Below are positions 17,690-27,911 of a stretch of 32,545 nt of DNA, piece after piece (the first letter of the stretch is position 1; each line of letters opens with the position of its first letter). The stretch is from Pseudomonadota bacterium. GTDB taxonomy: Bacteria; Actinomycetota; Actinomycetes; Actinomycetales; Cellulomonadaceae. The stretch is taken from NCBI GenBank assembly GCA_021833345.1, contig JAKBFW010000013.1, positions 1-32,545 of the forward strand. Direction: 5' to 3'. Below the pieces are notes generated by a model, which ran no database searches, had not been told where the DNA came from, and saw only the letters and a list, made by a program, of their open reading frames with translations. Position numbers and translations under genes: made by a program.

Positions 17690-18910
17690 ATGCCGCACAT
17701 GGCTGCCCGCGCCCGATCCGTCGTGTTCGTCGAGGGCGTGCGGACCCCGTTCGGGCGGGCCCGGCCCGACGGCATGTATGCGCACACCCGGGCGGACGAC
17801 CTCGTCGTCAAAGCCGTCCGGGAGCTGCTGCGCCGTCACCCGGAGCTCCCTGCCGACCGCATCGACGACGTCGCGATCGCCGCCACGACGCAGCGCGGCG
17901 ACCAGGGCCTGACCCTCGGGCGGACGGTCGCGGTCCTCGCCGGTCTGCCGAGCGCAGTACCCGGCTTCGCGGTGGACCGGATGTGCGCGGGCGGGATGAC
18001 TGCGGTCACCGCGACCGCGTCGGCGATCGCGATGAGCATGCAGGACGTCGTGATCGCCGGAGGCGTCGAGCACATGGGGCACCACCCGATGGGCGCCGAC
18101 GCCGAGCCGAACCCCCGGTTCCTGACCGAGCGGCTCGTCGCCTCCGACGCCCTGGTCATGGGCAGCACCGCCGAGAACCTCCACGACCGCTTCCCCGAGC
18201 TCACCCGGGAGCGCGCGGACGCGTTCGGCGTCGCGAGCCAGACGAGGTACGCGGCGGCCCTGAGCGCCGGAGCGATCGCACCGGACCTCGTCCCGGTCGC
18301 GCTCCGGGATCCCGACCGCGGCTGGGGCCTGGCGACCGCGGACGAGCCGCCTCGTCCCGGGACCACGGCCGAGCAGATCGCCGACCTCCCCACGCCGTTC
18401 CGCGTGGGTGGTCGGGTCACCGCGGCCACGGCCGCCCCGCTGACCGATGGTGCCGCCGCGTGCCTGCTGGCCGCCGAGGACGTCGCGGTGGCGCTCGGTC
18501 TCGGCGCACGCATGCGACTCGTGTCGTTCGCCTACGCGGGTGTCGACCCGTCGCTGATGGGACTCGGCCCCGTCCCGGCGACCGAGAAGGCGCTCGCGCG
18601 GGCTGGCCTGTCCTTCGCGGACATCGGGCTCGTCGAGATCAACGAGGCGTTCGCCGTGCAGGTGCTCGCATTCCTGGACGCGTTCGGCCTGGACGACGAC
18701 GACCCCCGGGTGAACCGCTACGGGGGCGCGATCGCCGTCGGCCACCCGCTCGCGAGCTCGGGCATCCGCCTCATGACGCAGCTCGCGCGGCAGTTCGCCG
18801 AGCAGCCTGACGTCCGGTACGGGATCACGACGATGTGCGTCGGCCTCGGGCAGGGCGGCACCGTGATCTGGGAGAACCCCCACCACGCGGACTACGAGGA
18901 GCAGTCATGA
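17690..18910 (+). CDS. fadA: Acetyl-CoA C-acyltransferase (thiolase, beta-oxidation)
   Basis: VVFVEGVRTPFGRARPDG, VDRMCAGGMTAVTATASAI active-site Cys, VIAGGVEHMGHHPM, EINEAFAVQVLAFLD, NRYGGAIAVGHPLASSGIRLM, CVGLGQGGTVIWE. AGGAGG SD at 17679. Confidence 0.96.
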   Translation: MPHMAARARSVVFVEGVRTPFGRARPDGMYAHTRADDLVVKAVRELLRRHPELPADRIDDVAIAATTQRGDQGLTLGRTVAVLAGLPSAVPGFAVDRMCAGGMTAVTATASAIAMSMQDVVIAGGVEHMGHHPMGADAEPNPRFLTERLVASDALVMGSTAENLHDRFPELTRERADAFGVASQTRYAAALSAGAIAPDLVPVALRDPDRGWGLATADEPPRPGTTAEQIADLPTPFRVGGRVTAATAAPLTDGAAACLLAAEDVAVALGLGARMRLVSFAYAGVDPSLMGLGPVPATEKALARAGLSFADIGLVEINEAFAVQVLAFLDAFGLDDDDPRVNRYGGAIAVGHPLASSGIRLMTQLARQFAEQPDVRYGITTMCVGLGQGGTVIWENPHHADYEEQS

Positions 18911-21033
18911 GCGCGTCCACGACGGCATCGTCGAGCAGCGTGCGCCCCGAGCGCGTCGCGCACGCCCACGTCCGGGACGTCCCGCTCGGCGCGGACCTCG
19001 GGACCCTCGCCCTGGTGACGGTCGACAACGGGCTCGACCACACCCGACCGACGACGTTCGGTCTCGCCGGACTCGCCGAGCTGCACGCGGTGCTCGTGGA
19101 GCAGCAGCGCCGCGCGAGCGCCGGCGAGGTCGTCGCGGTCGCGGTCACCGGGAAGCCGTACTACCTCGCCGCCGGCGCGGACCTCACCCTGGTCAGCCAG
19201 ATCGTCGACGACGCCGCAGCGCGCGCGGTGGCCGCATCCGGTCACGCGACGTTCCGGCTCCTGGGCGAGATGGGCGTCCCGACGTTCGCCTTCGTCAACG
19301 GTGCGGCCCTCGGCGGCGGCCTCGAGCTCGCGCTGAGCTGCGACTACCGCACGGTGCAGGCGGACGTGCGCGCGTTGGCGCTGCCGGAGACCTACCTCGG
19401 GCTCGTGCCGGGCTGGGGCGGGTGCTACCTCCTGCCTCGGCTCGTCGGGGTCGCCGGGGCGCTCGACCTGATCCTGACCCGACCGCTCGCGAACAACCGG
19501 ATGACCGACGCCGGCGGCGCGCTGGCGATCGGTCTCGTCGATGCGATGCTCCACCCGGCGGACTTCCTCGAGCGGTCGATCGCGTGGGCCGCCGACGTCC
19601 TGCGCGGCGTGATCGCCGTCGACCGCCGGCCGCTCGACCCGCCGGAGCTGTGGGATGCCGCGTGCACAGCGGCGCGTGCCAGCCTCGAGGCCCGCCTGCA
19701 CGGCTCACGGCCGGCGCCCTACCGGGCTCTGGCCCTGGTGGCCGCGGGCCGTGACCGCGATCGTGACACGGCGTTCGCGGCCGAGGACGACGCGCTGACC
19801 GAGCTCATCATGTCCGACGAGCTCCGCGCCGGTCTCTACGGCTTCGACCTCGTGACCCGCTCGTCGAAGAGGCCGGTCGGTGCACCCGACGCCGCGCTGA
19901 CCCGGCCGGTGCGGAGCGTCGGCATCGTCGGCGCCGGGCTGATGGCGTCGCAGCTCGCGCTCCTGCTCGCGCGGACCCTCGGCGTCCCGGTCGTGATGCG
20001 CGACCTGGACGACGACCGTGTCGCGGCCGGGCTCGCAGCGGTGCGGACCGCCGTCGACAAGATGGCCGCACGGGGGCGGCTGAGCCCGCGCGAGGCCAAC
20101 CGCCTCGTCGGGCAGATCACCGGGACCACTGCGCTCACCGACCTTGCCCAGGCCGACCTCGTGATCGAGGCGGTCACCGAGACGCTTGCGCTCAAGAGGC
20201 GGGTCTTCGCGGAGCTCGAGGCCGTGGTGTCGCCGCAGACCGTGCTGGCGACCAACACCTCCGCGCTCTCGGTCACGGCGATGGCGGCCGGCCTCCGGCA
20301 CCCGGAGCGCGTCGTCGGGCTGCACTTCTTCAACCCGGTCGCCCAGATGCCGCTCGTCGAGGTCGTGCGTACCGGCATGTCCTCGGACGAGGCTGTGGCC
20401 ACCGCGTTCTCCGTGGCGACGTCCGCGGGCAAGACCGCCGTGCTGGTCGCCGACCGGCCGGGGTTCGTGGTCAACCGTCTGCTCCTGCGCATGCTCGCCG
20501 AGGTGACCGCCGCCGTCGGGGACGGCACCTCCGTCACGACGGCCGACGCCGCGCTCCGCCCGCTCGGCCTGCCGATGGGACCCTTCGCGCTCATGCAGCT
20601 CGTCGGTCTGCCGGTGGCGCTCCACGTGCTCGAGTCGTTGCACGACGACCTCGGCGACCGGTTCCCGCTCTCCCCCGGCCTGCGGTCGCTGGTGGAGCAG
20701 GGGCGTCGGGTCGTCGCCGAGCGCACCGGGGAGGGTGAACCTCCCGTCGACCCGAGCATCCAGGAGGCCTTCGGTCCCGTGCGCGACACGGCGCTCGACG
20801 GTCCCGGTGTCCTCGATGCCGTTCTGTCGGGGCTCGCCGAGGAGGTCGGCCTGATGCTCACGGAGGGGGTCGTCAGGGAGCCGCAGCAGATCGACCTCTG
20901 CATGGTCCTCGGCGCAGGCTGGCCTCTGCACCTCGGGGGGATCGTGCCGTACCTCGACCGCACCGGGTACAGCGAGCGCGTGCTCGGCCGTCGCCTGCTC
21001 CCGCCGGGGGTCGCGAGCGTCCTGCGCGCCTGA
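18907..21033 (+). CDS. fadB: 3-hydroxyacyl-CoA dehydrogenase / enoyl-CoA hydratase (beta-oxidation multifunctional alpha subunit)
   Basis: Crotonase half (GKPYYLAAGADLTLV, NGAALGGGLELALSCDYR, LPETYLGLVPGWGGCYLLPRLVG) plus HAD half (VGIVGAGLMASQLALLLA, IEAVTETLALKRRVF, LATNTSALSVTAMA, GLHFFNPVAQMPLVEVV). ATGA overlap with fadA. Confidence 0.96.
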   Translation: MSASTTASSSSVRPERVAHAHVRDVPLGADLGTLALVTVDNGLDHTRPTTFGLAGLAELHAVLVEQQRRASAGEVVAVAVTGKPYYLAAGADLTLVSQIVDDAAARAVAASGHATFRLLGEMGVPTFAFVNGAALGGGLELALSCDYRTVQADVRALALPETYLGLVPGWGGCYLLPRLVGVAGALDLILTRPLANNRMTDAGGALAIGLVDAMLHPADFLERSIAWAADVLRGVIAVDRRPLDPPELWDAACTAARASLEARLHGSRPAPYRALALVAAGRDRDRDTAFAAEDDALTELIMSDELRAGLYGFDLVTRSSKRPVGAPDAALTRPVRSVGIVGAGLMASQLALLLARTLGVPVVMRDLDDDRVAAGLAAVRTAVDKMAARGRLSPREANRLVGQITGTTALTDLAQADLVIEAVTETLALKRRVFAELEAVVSPQTVLATNTSALSVTAMAAGLRHPERVVGLHFFNPVAQMPLVEVVRTGMSSDEAVATAFSVATSAGKTAVLVADRPGFVVNRLLLRMLAEVTAAVGDGTSVTTADAALRPLGLPMGPFALMQLVGLPVALHVLESLHDDLGDRFPLSPGLRSLVEQGRRVVAERTGEGEPPVDPSIQEAFGPVRDTALDGPGVLDAVLSGLAEEVGLMLTEGVVREPQQIDLCMVLGAGWPLHLGGIVPYLDRTGYSERVLGRRLLPPGVASVLRA

Positions 21034-21078
21034 CCCTGCGCACTGCTCGGGCCCGACGAGCGCGGCTCCGTGCGCGCA

Positions 21079-21118
21079 CTCGGGTCGCGCTCCTGCTTCC
21101 GACTCTGCGACGCCCGAG
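21079..21118. terminator. Weak candidate hairpin between convergent fadB and pflA
   Basis: CTCGGG-TCGC ... GCGA-CG-CCCGAG with 2-nt bulge and 18-nt loop. Confidence 0.3.
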
Positions 21119-21140
21119 CCCCAGCTCGAATCGCGCGGCC

Positions 21141-21208
21141 GGGATCAGGAGTCGGCAGGGATCAGGGGAGAGCGAGGATCAGCACACGGTGAGGCTCAGT
21201 AGACCGTG
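21141..21208. repeat. Four degenerate 17-bp tandem units (core GGATCAG / GGCTCAG)
   Basis: Core starts at 21142, 21159, 21176, 21193 (exact 17-bp spacing); last unit contains the pflA stop codon. Confidence 0.65.
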
Positions 21209-22035
21209 AGCCCGCGGTCCCGGAACTGCTCACGGACGCGCTCGACCAGCTCGGGTGACGGCGGACGCGTGGTCTCGAGCTGGTACGGCTCGTTGAGCGC
21301 CCGCCACTTGTCGCGCCCCATCTGGTGGAACGGGAGGACCTCCACCCTCTCGACGCTCGACAACGACGCGACGTAGTCGGCCACGGCGTCGACGTTCGCG
21401 GGCGCGTCGGTCAGGCCCGGGACGAGGACGAACCGCGCCCAGATCGGGGTGCCGCTCTCGGCGAGCCGGCGCCCGAACTTCAGAGTCGGGGCGAGCTCGC
21501 GCCCGGTGACGTCGCGGTACGTGTCGGCGAGACCCGACTTGACGTCGAGCAGCACGAGGTCGACGTCGTCGAGCATCGCGTCGGTGACCCGGACCCCGAG
21601 GTAGCCCGACGTGTCGAGGGCCGTGTGCAGACCGAGCTTCTTGCACCGGCGGAGGATCTGGGCGACGAACTGGGACTGGAGCAGGGGCTCACCCCCCGAG
21701 ATCGTGACGCCGCCGTGCATGGCCTTCAGGACACCGGTGTACCGACCGATCCGCTCCATCACCTGGTCGACCGTGTGCGGCTCGCCGTCGCGCATCTTCC
21801 AGGTGTCCGGGTTGTGGCAGTACTGGCACCGGAGCGGGCAGCCCGAGAGGAACAGCGTGAGCCGGGTCCCGGGCCCGTCGACGGCTGTCACGAGCTCCCA
21901 TGAGTGGACCCGACCGACGTCGCCCGCCCGGGCGGCGGCCAGCTCGGCGGTGCGCATCTCGGGGAACCCGAGTGCGAGCGGCTTCTCGCGGTCACGACCC
22001 GTGGTGACGGGGCGCTGCGATGAGCTGATGCTCAC
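21196..22035 (-). CDS. pflA: Pyruvate formate-lyase activating enzyme (radical SAM)
   Basis: GRVHSWELVTAVDGPGTRLTLFLSGCPLRCQYCHNPDTW (CxxxCxxC), GGVTISGGEPLLQ, LDTSGYLG; GTG start with AGGAGG SD. Confidence 0.97.
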   Translation of the reverse strand: MSISSSQRPVTTGRDREKPLALGFPEMRTAELAAARAGDVGRVHSWELVTAVDGPGTRLTLFLSGCPLRCQYCHNPDTWKMRDGEPHTVDQVMERIGRYTGVLKAMHGGVTISGGEPLLQSQFVAQILRRCKKLGLHTALDTSGYLGVRVTDAMLDDVDLVLLDVKSGLADTYRDVTGRELAPTLKFGRRLAESGTPIWARFVLVPGLTDAPANVDAVADYVASLSSVERVEVLPFHQMGRDKWRALNEPYQLETTRPPSPELVERVREQFRDRGLTVY

Positions 22036-22095
22036 GACGCACCTCCTGCTGCTGGCTCACGGACCCGGACGGGCGACCCGATCACGCGGTGGGGC

Positions 22096-24387
22096 TCAGA
22101 TCGCCCCGTGGAAGGTCCGGGAGAGCACGTCGAGCTGCTGCTCGCGCGTCAGGCGGACGAAGTTGACCGCATAGCCGGAGACCCGGATGGTCAGCTGCGG
22201 GTACTTCTCCGGGTGCTCCATGGCGTCCTCGAGGGTCTCACGGTTGAGCACGTTGATGTTGACGTGGAACCCGTCGGAGATGTTGTACCCGTCGAGCAGG
22301 CCGACCAGGTTCGCGACCTGCTCCTCACGCGTCCGCCCCAGACCCGACGGGACGACGGTCGACGTCAGCGAGATCCCGTCCATCGCGTCGGTGTACGGGA
22401 GCTTGGCCACCGACAGCGCGCTGGCGAGCATCCCGTGGGTGTCGCGGCCGTTCATCGGGTTGGCACCGGGGGCGAAGGGCTCGCCCTTGCGGCGGCCGTC
22501 CGGCGTGTTGCCCGTGGCCTTGCCGTAGACGACGTTCGAGGTGATCGTCAGGACCGACTGCGTGTGCAGCGAGTTGCGGTAGGTCTTCTGCTTGCGGATC
22601 TTCTCCATGAACATCGTCACGACCTGGATCGCGATGTCGTCGGCGCGGTCGTCGTCGTTGCCGAAGGTCGGGAACTCGCCCTCGGTCACGAAGTCGACGA
22701 CCAGACCCGTCTCGTCGCGCACCGGGCGGACCGTCGCGTACTTGATCGCGGACAGCGAGTCCGCGACGACGCTCAGACCGGCGATGCCGCACGCCATCGT
22801 CCGCAGGATCTCCTTGTCGTGCAGAGCCATCTCGAGGCGCTCGTACGCGTACTTGTCGTGCATGTAGTGCACGCAGTTCAGCGCGTCGACGTAGGTCTCG
22901 GCGAGCCAGTCCATCAGGTGATCGAACTTGCCGAGCACGTCGTCGTAGTCCAGGACGTCGCCCTCCACCGCAGGGCTGATCGGGGAGACCTGCTTGCCGC
23001 TGACCTCGTCACGGCCACCGTTGATCGAGTAGAGCAGGGTCTTGGCCAGGTTCACGCGAGCCCCGAAGAACTGCATCTGCTTGCCGACCTCCATGGCCGA
23101 CACGCAGCACGCGATGGCGCCGTCGTCCCCGCAGGAGGACCGGATGAGCTCGTCCGACTCGTACTGGATCGCGGACGTGTCGATCGAGACCTGCGCGCAG
23201 AAGCTCTTGAAGCCCTCCGGGAGCTCGTTGCTCCACAGCACCGTGAGGTTCGGCTCGGGGGCCGGGCCGAGGTTGTACAGCGTGTTGAGCATCCGGAAGG
23301 AGCTCTTGGTCACGAGGGACCGACCGTCGTTGCCCATGCCGCCGATCGACTCGGTGACCCAGGTCGGGTCGCCGGAGAACAGCTCGTCGTACTCGGGTGT
23401 CCGCAGGAACCGCACGATGCGGAGCTTGATGACGAAGTCGTCGAACAGCTCCTGGGCGCGCTCCTCGGTGATCGTGCCCTCGGCGAGGTCACGCGCCATG
23501 TACACGTCGAGGAACGTCGACGTGCGGCCGAGAGACATCGCCGCGCCGTTCTGCTCCTTCACGGCACCGAGGTACGCGAAGTACAGCCACTGGACGGCCT
23601 CGCGGGCGTTCGTCGCCGGGCCGGAGATGTCGCAGCCGTACGACGCCGCCATCGCCTTGAGCTCCTGGAGCGCCCGGATCTGCTCGGCGTTCTCCTCACG
23701 GGCGCGGATGACGTCCTCGACGGACCGCTCCATGTCGAGCTCGGCGCGCTCGAGCTTCTTGCCGTTGATCAGCGCGTCGATCCCGTACAGCGCGACGCGA
23801 CGGTAGTCACCGATGATCCGACCGCGGCCGTACGCATCCGGCAGACCCGTGATGATGTGCGAGCTGCGCGCGGCGCGGACGTTGGGCGGGTACGCGTCGA
23901 AGACGCCCTGGTTGTGGGTCTTGCGGTACTGGGTGAAGATCTTCTTGATCTGCTCGTCCGGCTCGTAGCCGTAGGTCTTCAGCGACGTCTCGACCATCCG
24001 CCATCCACCGTTGGGGATCATCGCGCGCTTGAGCGGTGCGTCGGTCTGCAGGCCGACGATCAGCTCGTTCGCCTGGTCGATGTAGCCGGCGCCGTGCGAG
24101 GTGATCGTGCCGGGGACGTGCGTGTCGATGTCGTAGACGCCCTTGGCCCGCTCCTCGGGGAACATCGCGGTGAGCGTGGCCCAGATGCCCGTGGTCCGCT
24201 CGGTCGCGCCGGCCAGGAACGCGCTGTCCCCGGTGTACTCGGTGTAGTTGCGCTGGATGAAGTCGCGAACGTCGATCGCGTCGCACCACGGGCCGGCGAC
24301 GAAGTCGCGCCAGGCCTCAGAGGTGGTCGCTGCGCCCGCCTGAGCGCCATGGGTGGTGGCTGCTGGCACTGTGGTGGTTGACATCAT
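22096..24387 (-). CDS. pflB: Formate C-acetyltransferase (pyruvate formate-lyase)
   Basis: [33 protein letters not shown] active-site Cys-Cys and glycyl-radical loop [38 protein letters not shown] favours ATG at 24384. Confidence 0.98.
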   Translation of the reverse strand: MMSTTTVPAATTHGAQAGAATTSEAWRDFVAGPWCDAIDVRDFIQRNYTEYTGDSAFLAGATERTTGIWATLTAMFPEERAKGVYDIDTHVPGTITSHGAGYIDQANELIVGLQTDAPLKRAMIPNGGWRMVETSLKTYGYEPDEQIKKIFTQYRKTHNQGVFDAYPPNVRAARSSHIITGLPDAYGRGRIIGDYRRVALYGIDALINGKKLERAELDMERSVEDVIRAREENAEQIRALQELKAMAASYGCDISGPATNAREAVQWLYFAYLGAVKEQNGAAMSLGRTSTFLDVYMARDLAEGTITEERAQELFDDFVIKLRIVRFLRTPEYDELFSGDPTWVTESIGGMGNDGRSLVTKSSFRMLNTLYNLGPAPEPNLTVLWSNELPEGFKSFCAQVSIDTSAIQYESDELIRSSCGDDGAIACCVSAMEVGKQMQFFGARVNLAKTLLYSINGGRDEVSGKQVSPISPAVEGDVLDYDDVLGKFDHLMDWLAETYVDALNCVHYMHDKYAYERLEMALHDKEILRTMACGIAGLSVVADSLSAIKYATVRPVRDETGLVVDFVTEGEFPTFGNDDDRADDIAIQVVTMFMEKIRKQKTYRNSLHTQSVLTITSNVVYGKATGNTPDGRRKGEPFAPGANPMNGRDTHGMLASALSVAKLPYTDAMDGISLTSTVVPSGLGRTREEQVANLVGLLDGYNISDGFHVNINVLNRETLEDAMEHPEKYPQLTIRVSGYAVNFVRLTREQQLDVLSRTFHGAI

Positions 24388-24478
24388 GTTCTCCTCGGTT
24401 CGTCGCCGTTGACATCGACGCTACGAGGGAAGTCATGGGATGTATTGGGACCTAGTACCCGCGGCGCGGTCGACCCCG

Positions 24479-24494
24479 AGCGACGTACGTCACA
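24479..24494 (-). promoter_or_regulatory. GlxR/CRP-like site TGTGACGTACGTCGCT upstream of pflB
   Basis: Matches TGTGA-NN-TA-NN-TCACA at 10 of 12 specified positions, about 100 nt upstream of the pflB start. Confidence 0.5.
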
Positions 24495-24550
24495 CCGGCC
24501 CGCACGGCGGTCACGCGGACGTGGCCGAGGTCACAGTGCCCGAATATCCA

Positions 24551-24566
24551 CGGCGGTAGACCGCCG
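24551..24566. terminator. Palindrome CGGCGGT-AG-ACCGCCG, probable dxs terminator hairpin
   Basis: Perfect 7-bp arms; about 20 nt downstream of dxs stop (24586) on minus strand; no strong U-tract. Confidence 0.45.
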
Positions 24567-24585
24567 CCCTCGTCGCGATCGCGCG

Positions 24586-26484
24586 TCATTCTCCCGGCGA
24601 GAGAACGGCGAGGACGTCGCGCGCGACATCGGCCGGCCGCAGGCGCACGGCCGCGACGACCTGCTCCCGACTCGCATGCGCGAGGAACTCCTGCGGGATG
24701 CCGAACGACTGGACCGGGACCCGATGACCTGCCTCGCTCGCGCGCTGCGCGAGGAGGGCGCCGATTCCTCCGTCGACCAGTCCGTCCTCGATCGTCACCA
24801 CGTGATCGTGCTCCCCGACGAGCTTCACGAGTGCCGGTTGCACCGGCAGCACCCACCGGGGATCGGCCACCGTCGATGCCACCCCGTGCTGCGCGAGGAG
24901 CTCGGCGACGTCGAGAGCGGTCTCCGCCATCGGTCCCACGCCGACGACGAGCACCCGCGGACCGTGCCCGCCGCGCACCCCCGCACGATCGCCGTGCCGC
25001 GCCAGCACGTCCACGCCCTCGACGGTGTCGATCGCCGGGATCGGGTCGCCGAGCGCGCCCTTCGGGTAGCGGACGACGCTCGGTGCGTCGTCGATGTCGA
25101 CCGCCTCGCGCAGCGCCGCGCGCAGGGTGGCCTCGTCGCGCGGTGCGGCGAGGTGGAGCCCGGGCACGATCCGCAGCAGGGCGAGGTCCCACATGCCGTT
25201 GTGGCTCGCCCCGTCGTCACCGGTGATCCCGGCGCGGTCGAGCACGAACGTCACCCCGGCCTTGTGCAGGGCGACGTCCATGAGAACCTGATCGAATGCG
25301 CGGTTCAGGAACGTCGCGTACAGGGCGACGACCGGATGAAGCCCCGCGAACGCCATCCCGGCCGCCGAGGTCGCGGCGTGCTGCTCGGCGATGCCGACGT
25401 CGAACGTGCGGGTCGGGAACTCCTGGGCGAACGGCGCGAGGCCGACCGGAGCGAGCATCGCGGCGGTGATCGCCACGACGTCGGGTCGCCGGTGCCCGAT
25501 CCGGACGATCTCGTCCGCGAAGACCGACGTCCAGCCGAAACGCGACGGCGCGAGCGGCAGGCCGGTCTCCGGGTGGATCTTGCCCACCGCATGGAACCGG
25601 TCCGCGACGTCCTGCTCGGCCGGCGTGTACCCACGGCCCTTCTCGGTGATGACGTGGACGATCACCGGTGCGCCGAAGGCCTTCGCCCGGATGAGCGCAT
25701 GCTCGACCGCGGTCTCGTCGTGACCGTCGACCGGGCCGACGTACTTGATGCCGAGGTCCTCGAACATCCCCTGCGGCGCGACGACGTCCTTGATGCCCTT
25801 CTTGAGGCCGTGCAGCGCGTCGTACGCGAACCGCCCGGGGAGGCCCGTCCGCTGCAGCGTGTGCTTGCCCCAGGACAGCACCTTCTCGTAGCCGTTGGTG
25901 GTGCGCAGCGTGTCGAGGTGGTGGGCGAGCCCGCCGATGGTGGGCGCGTAGGACCGACCGTTGTCGTTCACGACGATCACGAGACGGCGGTCCTGACCCT
26001 CCGCGATGTTGTTGAGCGCCTCCCAGGCCATGCCGCCGGTCAGCGCACCGTCGCCGATCACCGCGACCACGTGGCGGTCGTTGTGCCCCCGCAGCACGTT
26101 GGCCTTGGCGATCCCGTCCGCCCAGCTCAACGCCGTGGACGCGTGCGAGTTCTCGACGACGTCGTGGGTCGACTCGGCGCGGCTCGGATACCCCGAGAGG
26201 CCGCCGCGCTTGCGGAGCTCGCTGAAGTCCTGGCGGCCGGTGAGGAGCTTGTGGACGTACGCCTGGTGCCCGGTGTCGAACACGACCGTGTCGCGCGGGG
26301 ACTGGAACACCCGGTGCAGGGCGATCGTGAGCTCCACCACGCCGAGGTTGGGCCCCAGGTGACCCCCCGTCCGGGACACGGACTCGACCAGGAACTCGCG
26401 GATCTCCGCGGCGAGGCGGACGACCTCGCGGTGGTCGAGCCGACGGACGTCGTCTGGTGTCGTGATGCGATCGAGCAGGCCCAC
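24586..26484 (-). CDS. dxs: 1-deoxy-D-xylulose-5-phosphate synthase
   Basis: [115 protein letters not shown] start at 26484 with GGAGGGAGG SD; track ORF extends to 26604. Confidence 0.97.
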   Translation of the reverse strand: MGLLDRITTPDDVRRLDHREVVRLAAEIREFLVESVSRTGGHLGPNLGVVELTIALHRVFQSPRDTVVFDTGHQAYVHKLLTGRQDFSELRKRGGLSGYPSRAESTHDVVENSHASTALSWADGIAKANVLRGHNDRHVVAVIGDGALTGGMAWEALNNIAEGQDRRLVIVVNDNGRSYAPTIGGLAHHLDTLRTTNGYEKVLSWGKHTLQRTGLPGRFAYDALHGLKKGIKDVVAPQGMFEDLGIKYVGPVDGHDETAVEHALIRAKAFGAPVIVHVITEKGRGYTPAEQDVADRFHAVGKIHPETGLPLAPSRFGWTSVFADEIVRIGHRRPDVVAITAAMLAPVGLAPFAQEFPTRTFDVGIAEQHAATSAAGMAFAGLHPVVALYATFLNRAFDQVLMDVALHKAGVTFVLDRAGITGDDGASHNGMWDLALLRIVPGLHLAAPRDEATLRAALREAVDIDDAPSVVRYPKGALGDPIPAIDTVEGVDVLARHGDRAGVRGGHGPRVLVVGVGPMAETALDVAELLAQHGVASTVADPRWVLPVQPALVKLVGEHDHVVTIEDGLVDGGIGALLAQRASEAGHRVPVQSFGIPQEFLAHASREQVVAAVRLRPADVARDVLAVLSPGE

Positions 26485-26636
26485 GCGCGTGGCCTCCCTC
26501 CTACGGCGTCGTCGCCGCAGGGTGCGGACGTCGAACGGCAGTCTCCTACTGTAGAGCGCGCCGACGCCGGTCGCTCCGGGCGGCAGTGCCCGCGCGCGCC
26601 GCACCTCTCGGGCCGGGCCGGCCCATCACGTGCCGG

Positions 26637-27785
26637 TCACGACGCAGCGGCGCCGACGCGGGGCGGGCCGACGCGCGGGATGCCGCCCTCGGCCGCGGCG
26701 CGGAAGATCCGTTCATAGCCCGAGCCCATGACGGCACGGTCGAAGAAGCGCTCCGCGTGACGACGGCACGCGTCGGGGTCGAGGCCCGTCGCGGCGTCGA
26801 TCCCGGCCACGAACGAGGCGAAGTCGTCCGCGACGATGCCGGTGACGCCGTGCCGCACCACCTCGGGGACACTCCCCCGGCGCAGCGCGACGACGGGTGT
26901 CCCGCAGGCCATCGCCTCGATCATCACGATCCCGAAGGGCTCCTCCCACTGGATCGGGAACAGCAGCGCCCGCGCCCGCGCGAGCAGCTGACGCTTGAGG
27001 CCCGCGTCCGCCTCGCCGACGATCTCGACGTCCGGGCCGAGGCGCGGCGCGACCATCGCCTCCAGGTACTCGTGCTCGCACGGTTCGTTCACCTTCCCGG
27101 CGAGCACGATCGGCGCCCCGACGGCACGCGCCGCGTCGATCGCGAGGTGCGGTGCCTTCTCGTGGCTGAATCGGCCGAGCCACAGGAGGTAGTCGTCCTT
27201 CGTCCTGCTGAACGGGTACGAGGCCACGTCGATGCCGTTGTGGACCGTCCCGACCCAGCTGAGACCGGGATTCAGCGCACGCTGCGAGCGCGAGATCGCG
27301 ACGAGTCCGACCGAGCCACGCAGGCGCTCGTACAGACGCGCGTACTCTCCCGTCACCGGGCCGTGGCTCGTGACGACCGTCGGCACCGCCCGCCCGGCGG
27401 CCAGCAACGGGCCGGCGAGCGTGTTGTCGTGCACGACGTCGACGTCGAGGTCAGCGAGCGCGGCACCGGCGACCGCCGCATGAAGAACCTCCGGCACGGC
27501 CGCGCCGAGCCGCTCCGTCGGCGGGACGACGAAGGTCTGCACGAACCGCTGGGCGGACGTCAGGGACCGGCCGGCCGCCACCAGGGTGACGTGGTGCCCG
27601 CGTGCGACCAGGACCGCGACGAGATCGGCGACGACCGACTCGATGCCCCCGTAGCCCTGGGGCGGGACCTCGAACCACGGCGGAGCGACGACGGCGACGT
27701 TCAACGGCCCGTCGGAGCCCACCGGCTCCCGGGAACGTCTCGCGACCGCCGCGCCCGTCATGGCGGGCTCCTCCACCCTGCCCAC
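26637..27785 (-). CDS. Glycosyltransferase family 4 protein
   Basis: VAPPWFEVPPQGYGGIESVVADLVAVLVARGHHVTLVAAG; LLWLGRFSHEKAPHLAIDAA; FPIQWEEPFGIVMIEAMACGTPVVALRRGSVPEVVRHGVTG. Confidence 0.93.
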   Translation of the reverse strand: MGRVEEPAMTGAAVARRSREPVGSDGPLNVAVVAPPWFEVPPQGYGGIESVVADLVAVLVARGHHVTLVAAGRSLTSAQRFVQTFVVPPTERLGAAVPEVLHAAVAGAALADLDVDVVHDNTLAGPLLAAGRAVPTVVTSHGPVTGEYARLYERLRGSVGLVAISRSQRALNPGLSWVGTVHNGIDVASYPFSRTKDDYLLWLGRFSHEKAPHLAIDAARAVGAPIVLAGKVNEPCEHEYLEAMVAPRLGPDVEIVGEADAGLKRQLLARARALLFPIQWEEPFGIVMIEAMACGTPVVALRRGSVPEVVRHGVTGIVADDFASFVAGIDAATGLDPDACRRHAERFFDRAVMGSGYERIFRAAAEGGIPRVGPPRVGAAAS

Positions 27786-27911
27786 GGAGACGGTGGGGCG
27801 CGTGCGCGCACCGTCCGTCGTCGGCTGTCGAACACTGCCCGATGTGGATACGTTTATTCATAGCGCACTCTCGATCACGCGCCACCGCTAGGGCGCAGAA
27901 GCTGGCCGACG

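Noticed and set aside
22108-24381. 757-aa + strand ORF opposite pflB
   Set aside because: Mirror shadow of pflB; Arg/Val/Asp-rich, no domain. Antisense ORFs are expected in high-GC genomes with G/C third positions.
24409-26718. 769-aa + strand ORF over dxs
   Set aside because: Shadow ORF opposite a confidently identified dxs; no recognisable motif.
27802-27812. Palindrome GTGCGCGCAC near the GT gene
   Set aside because: Short self-complementary GC runs are expected by chance at this base composition.
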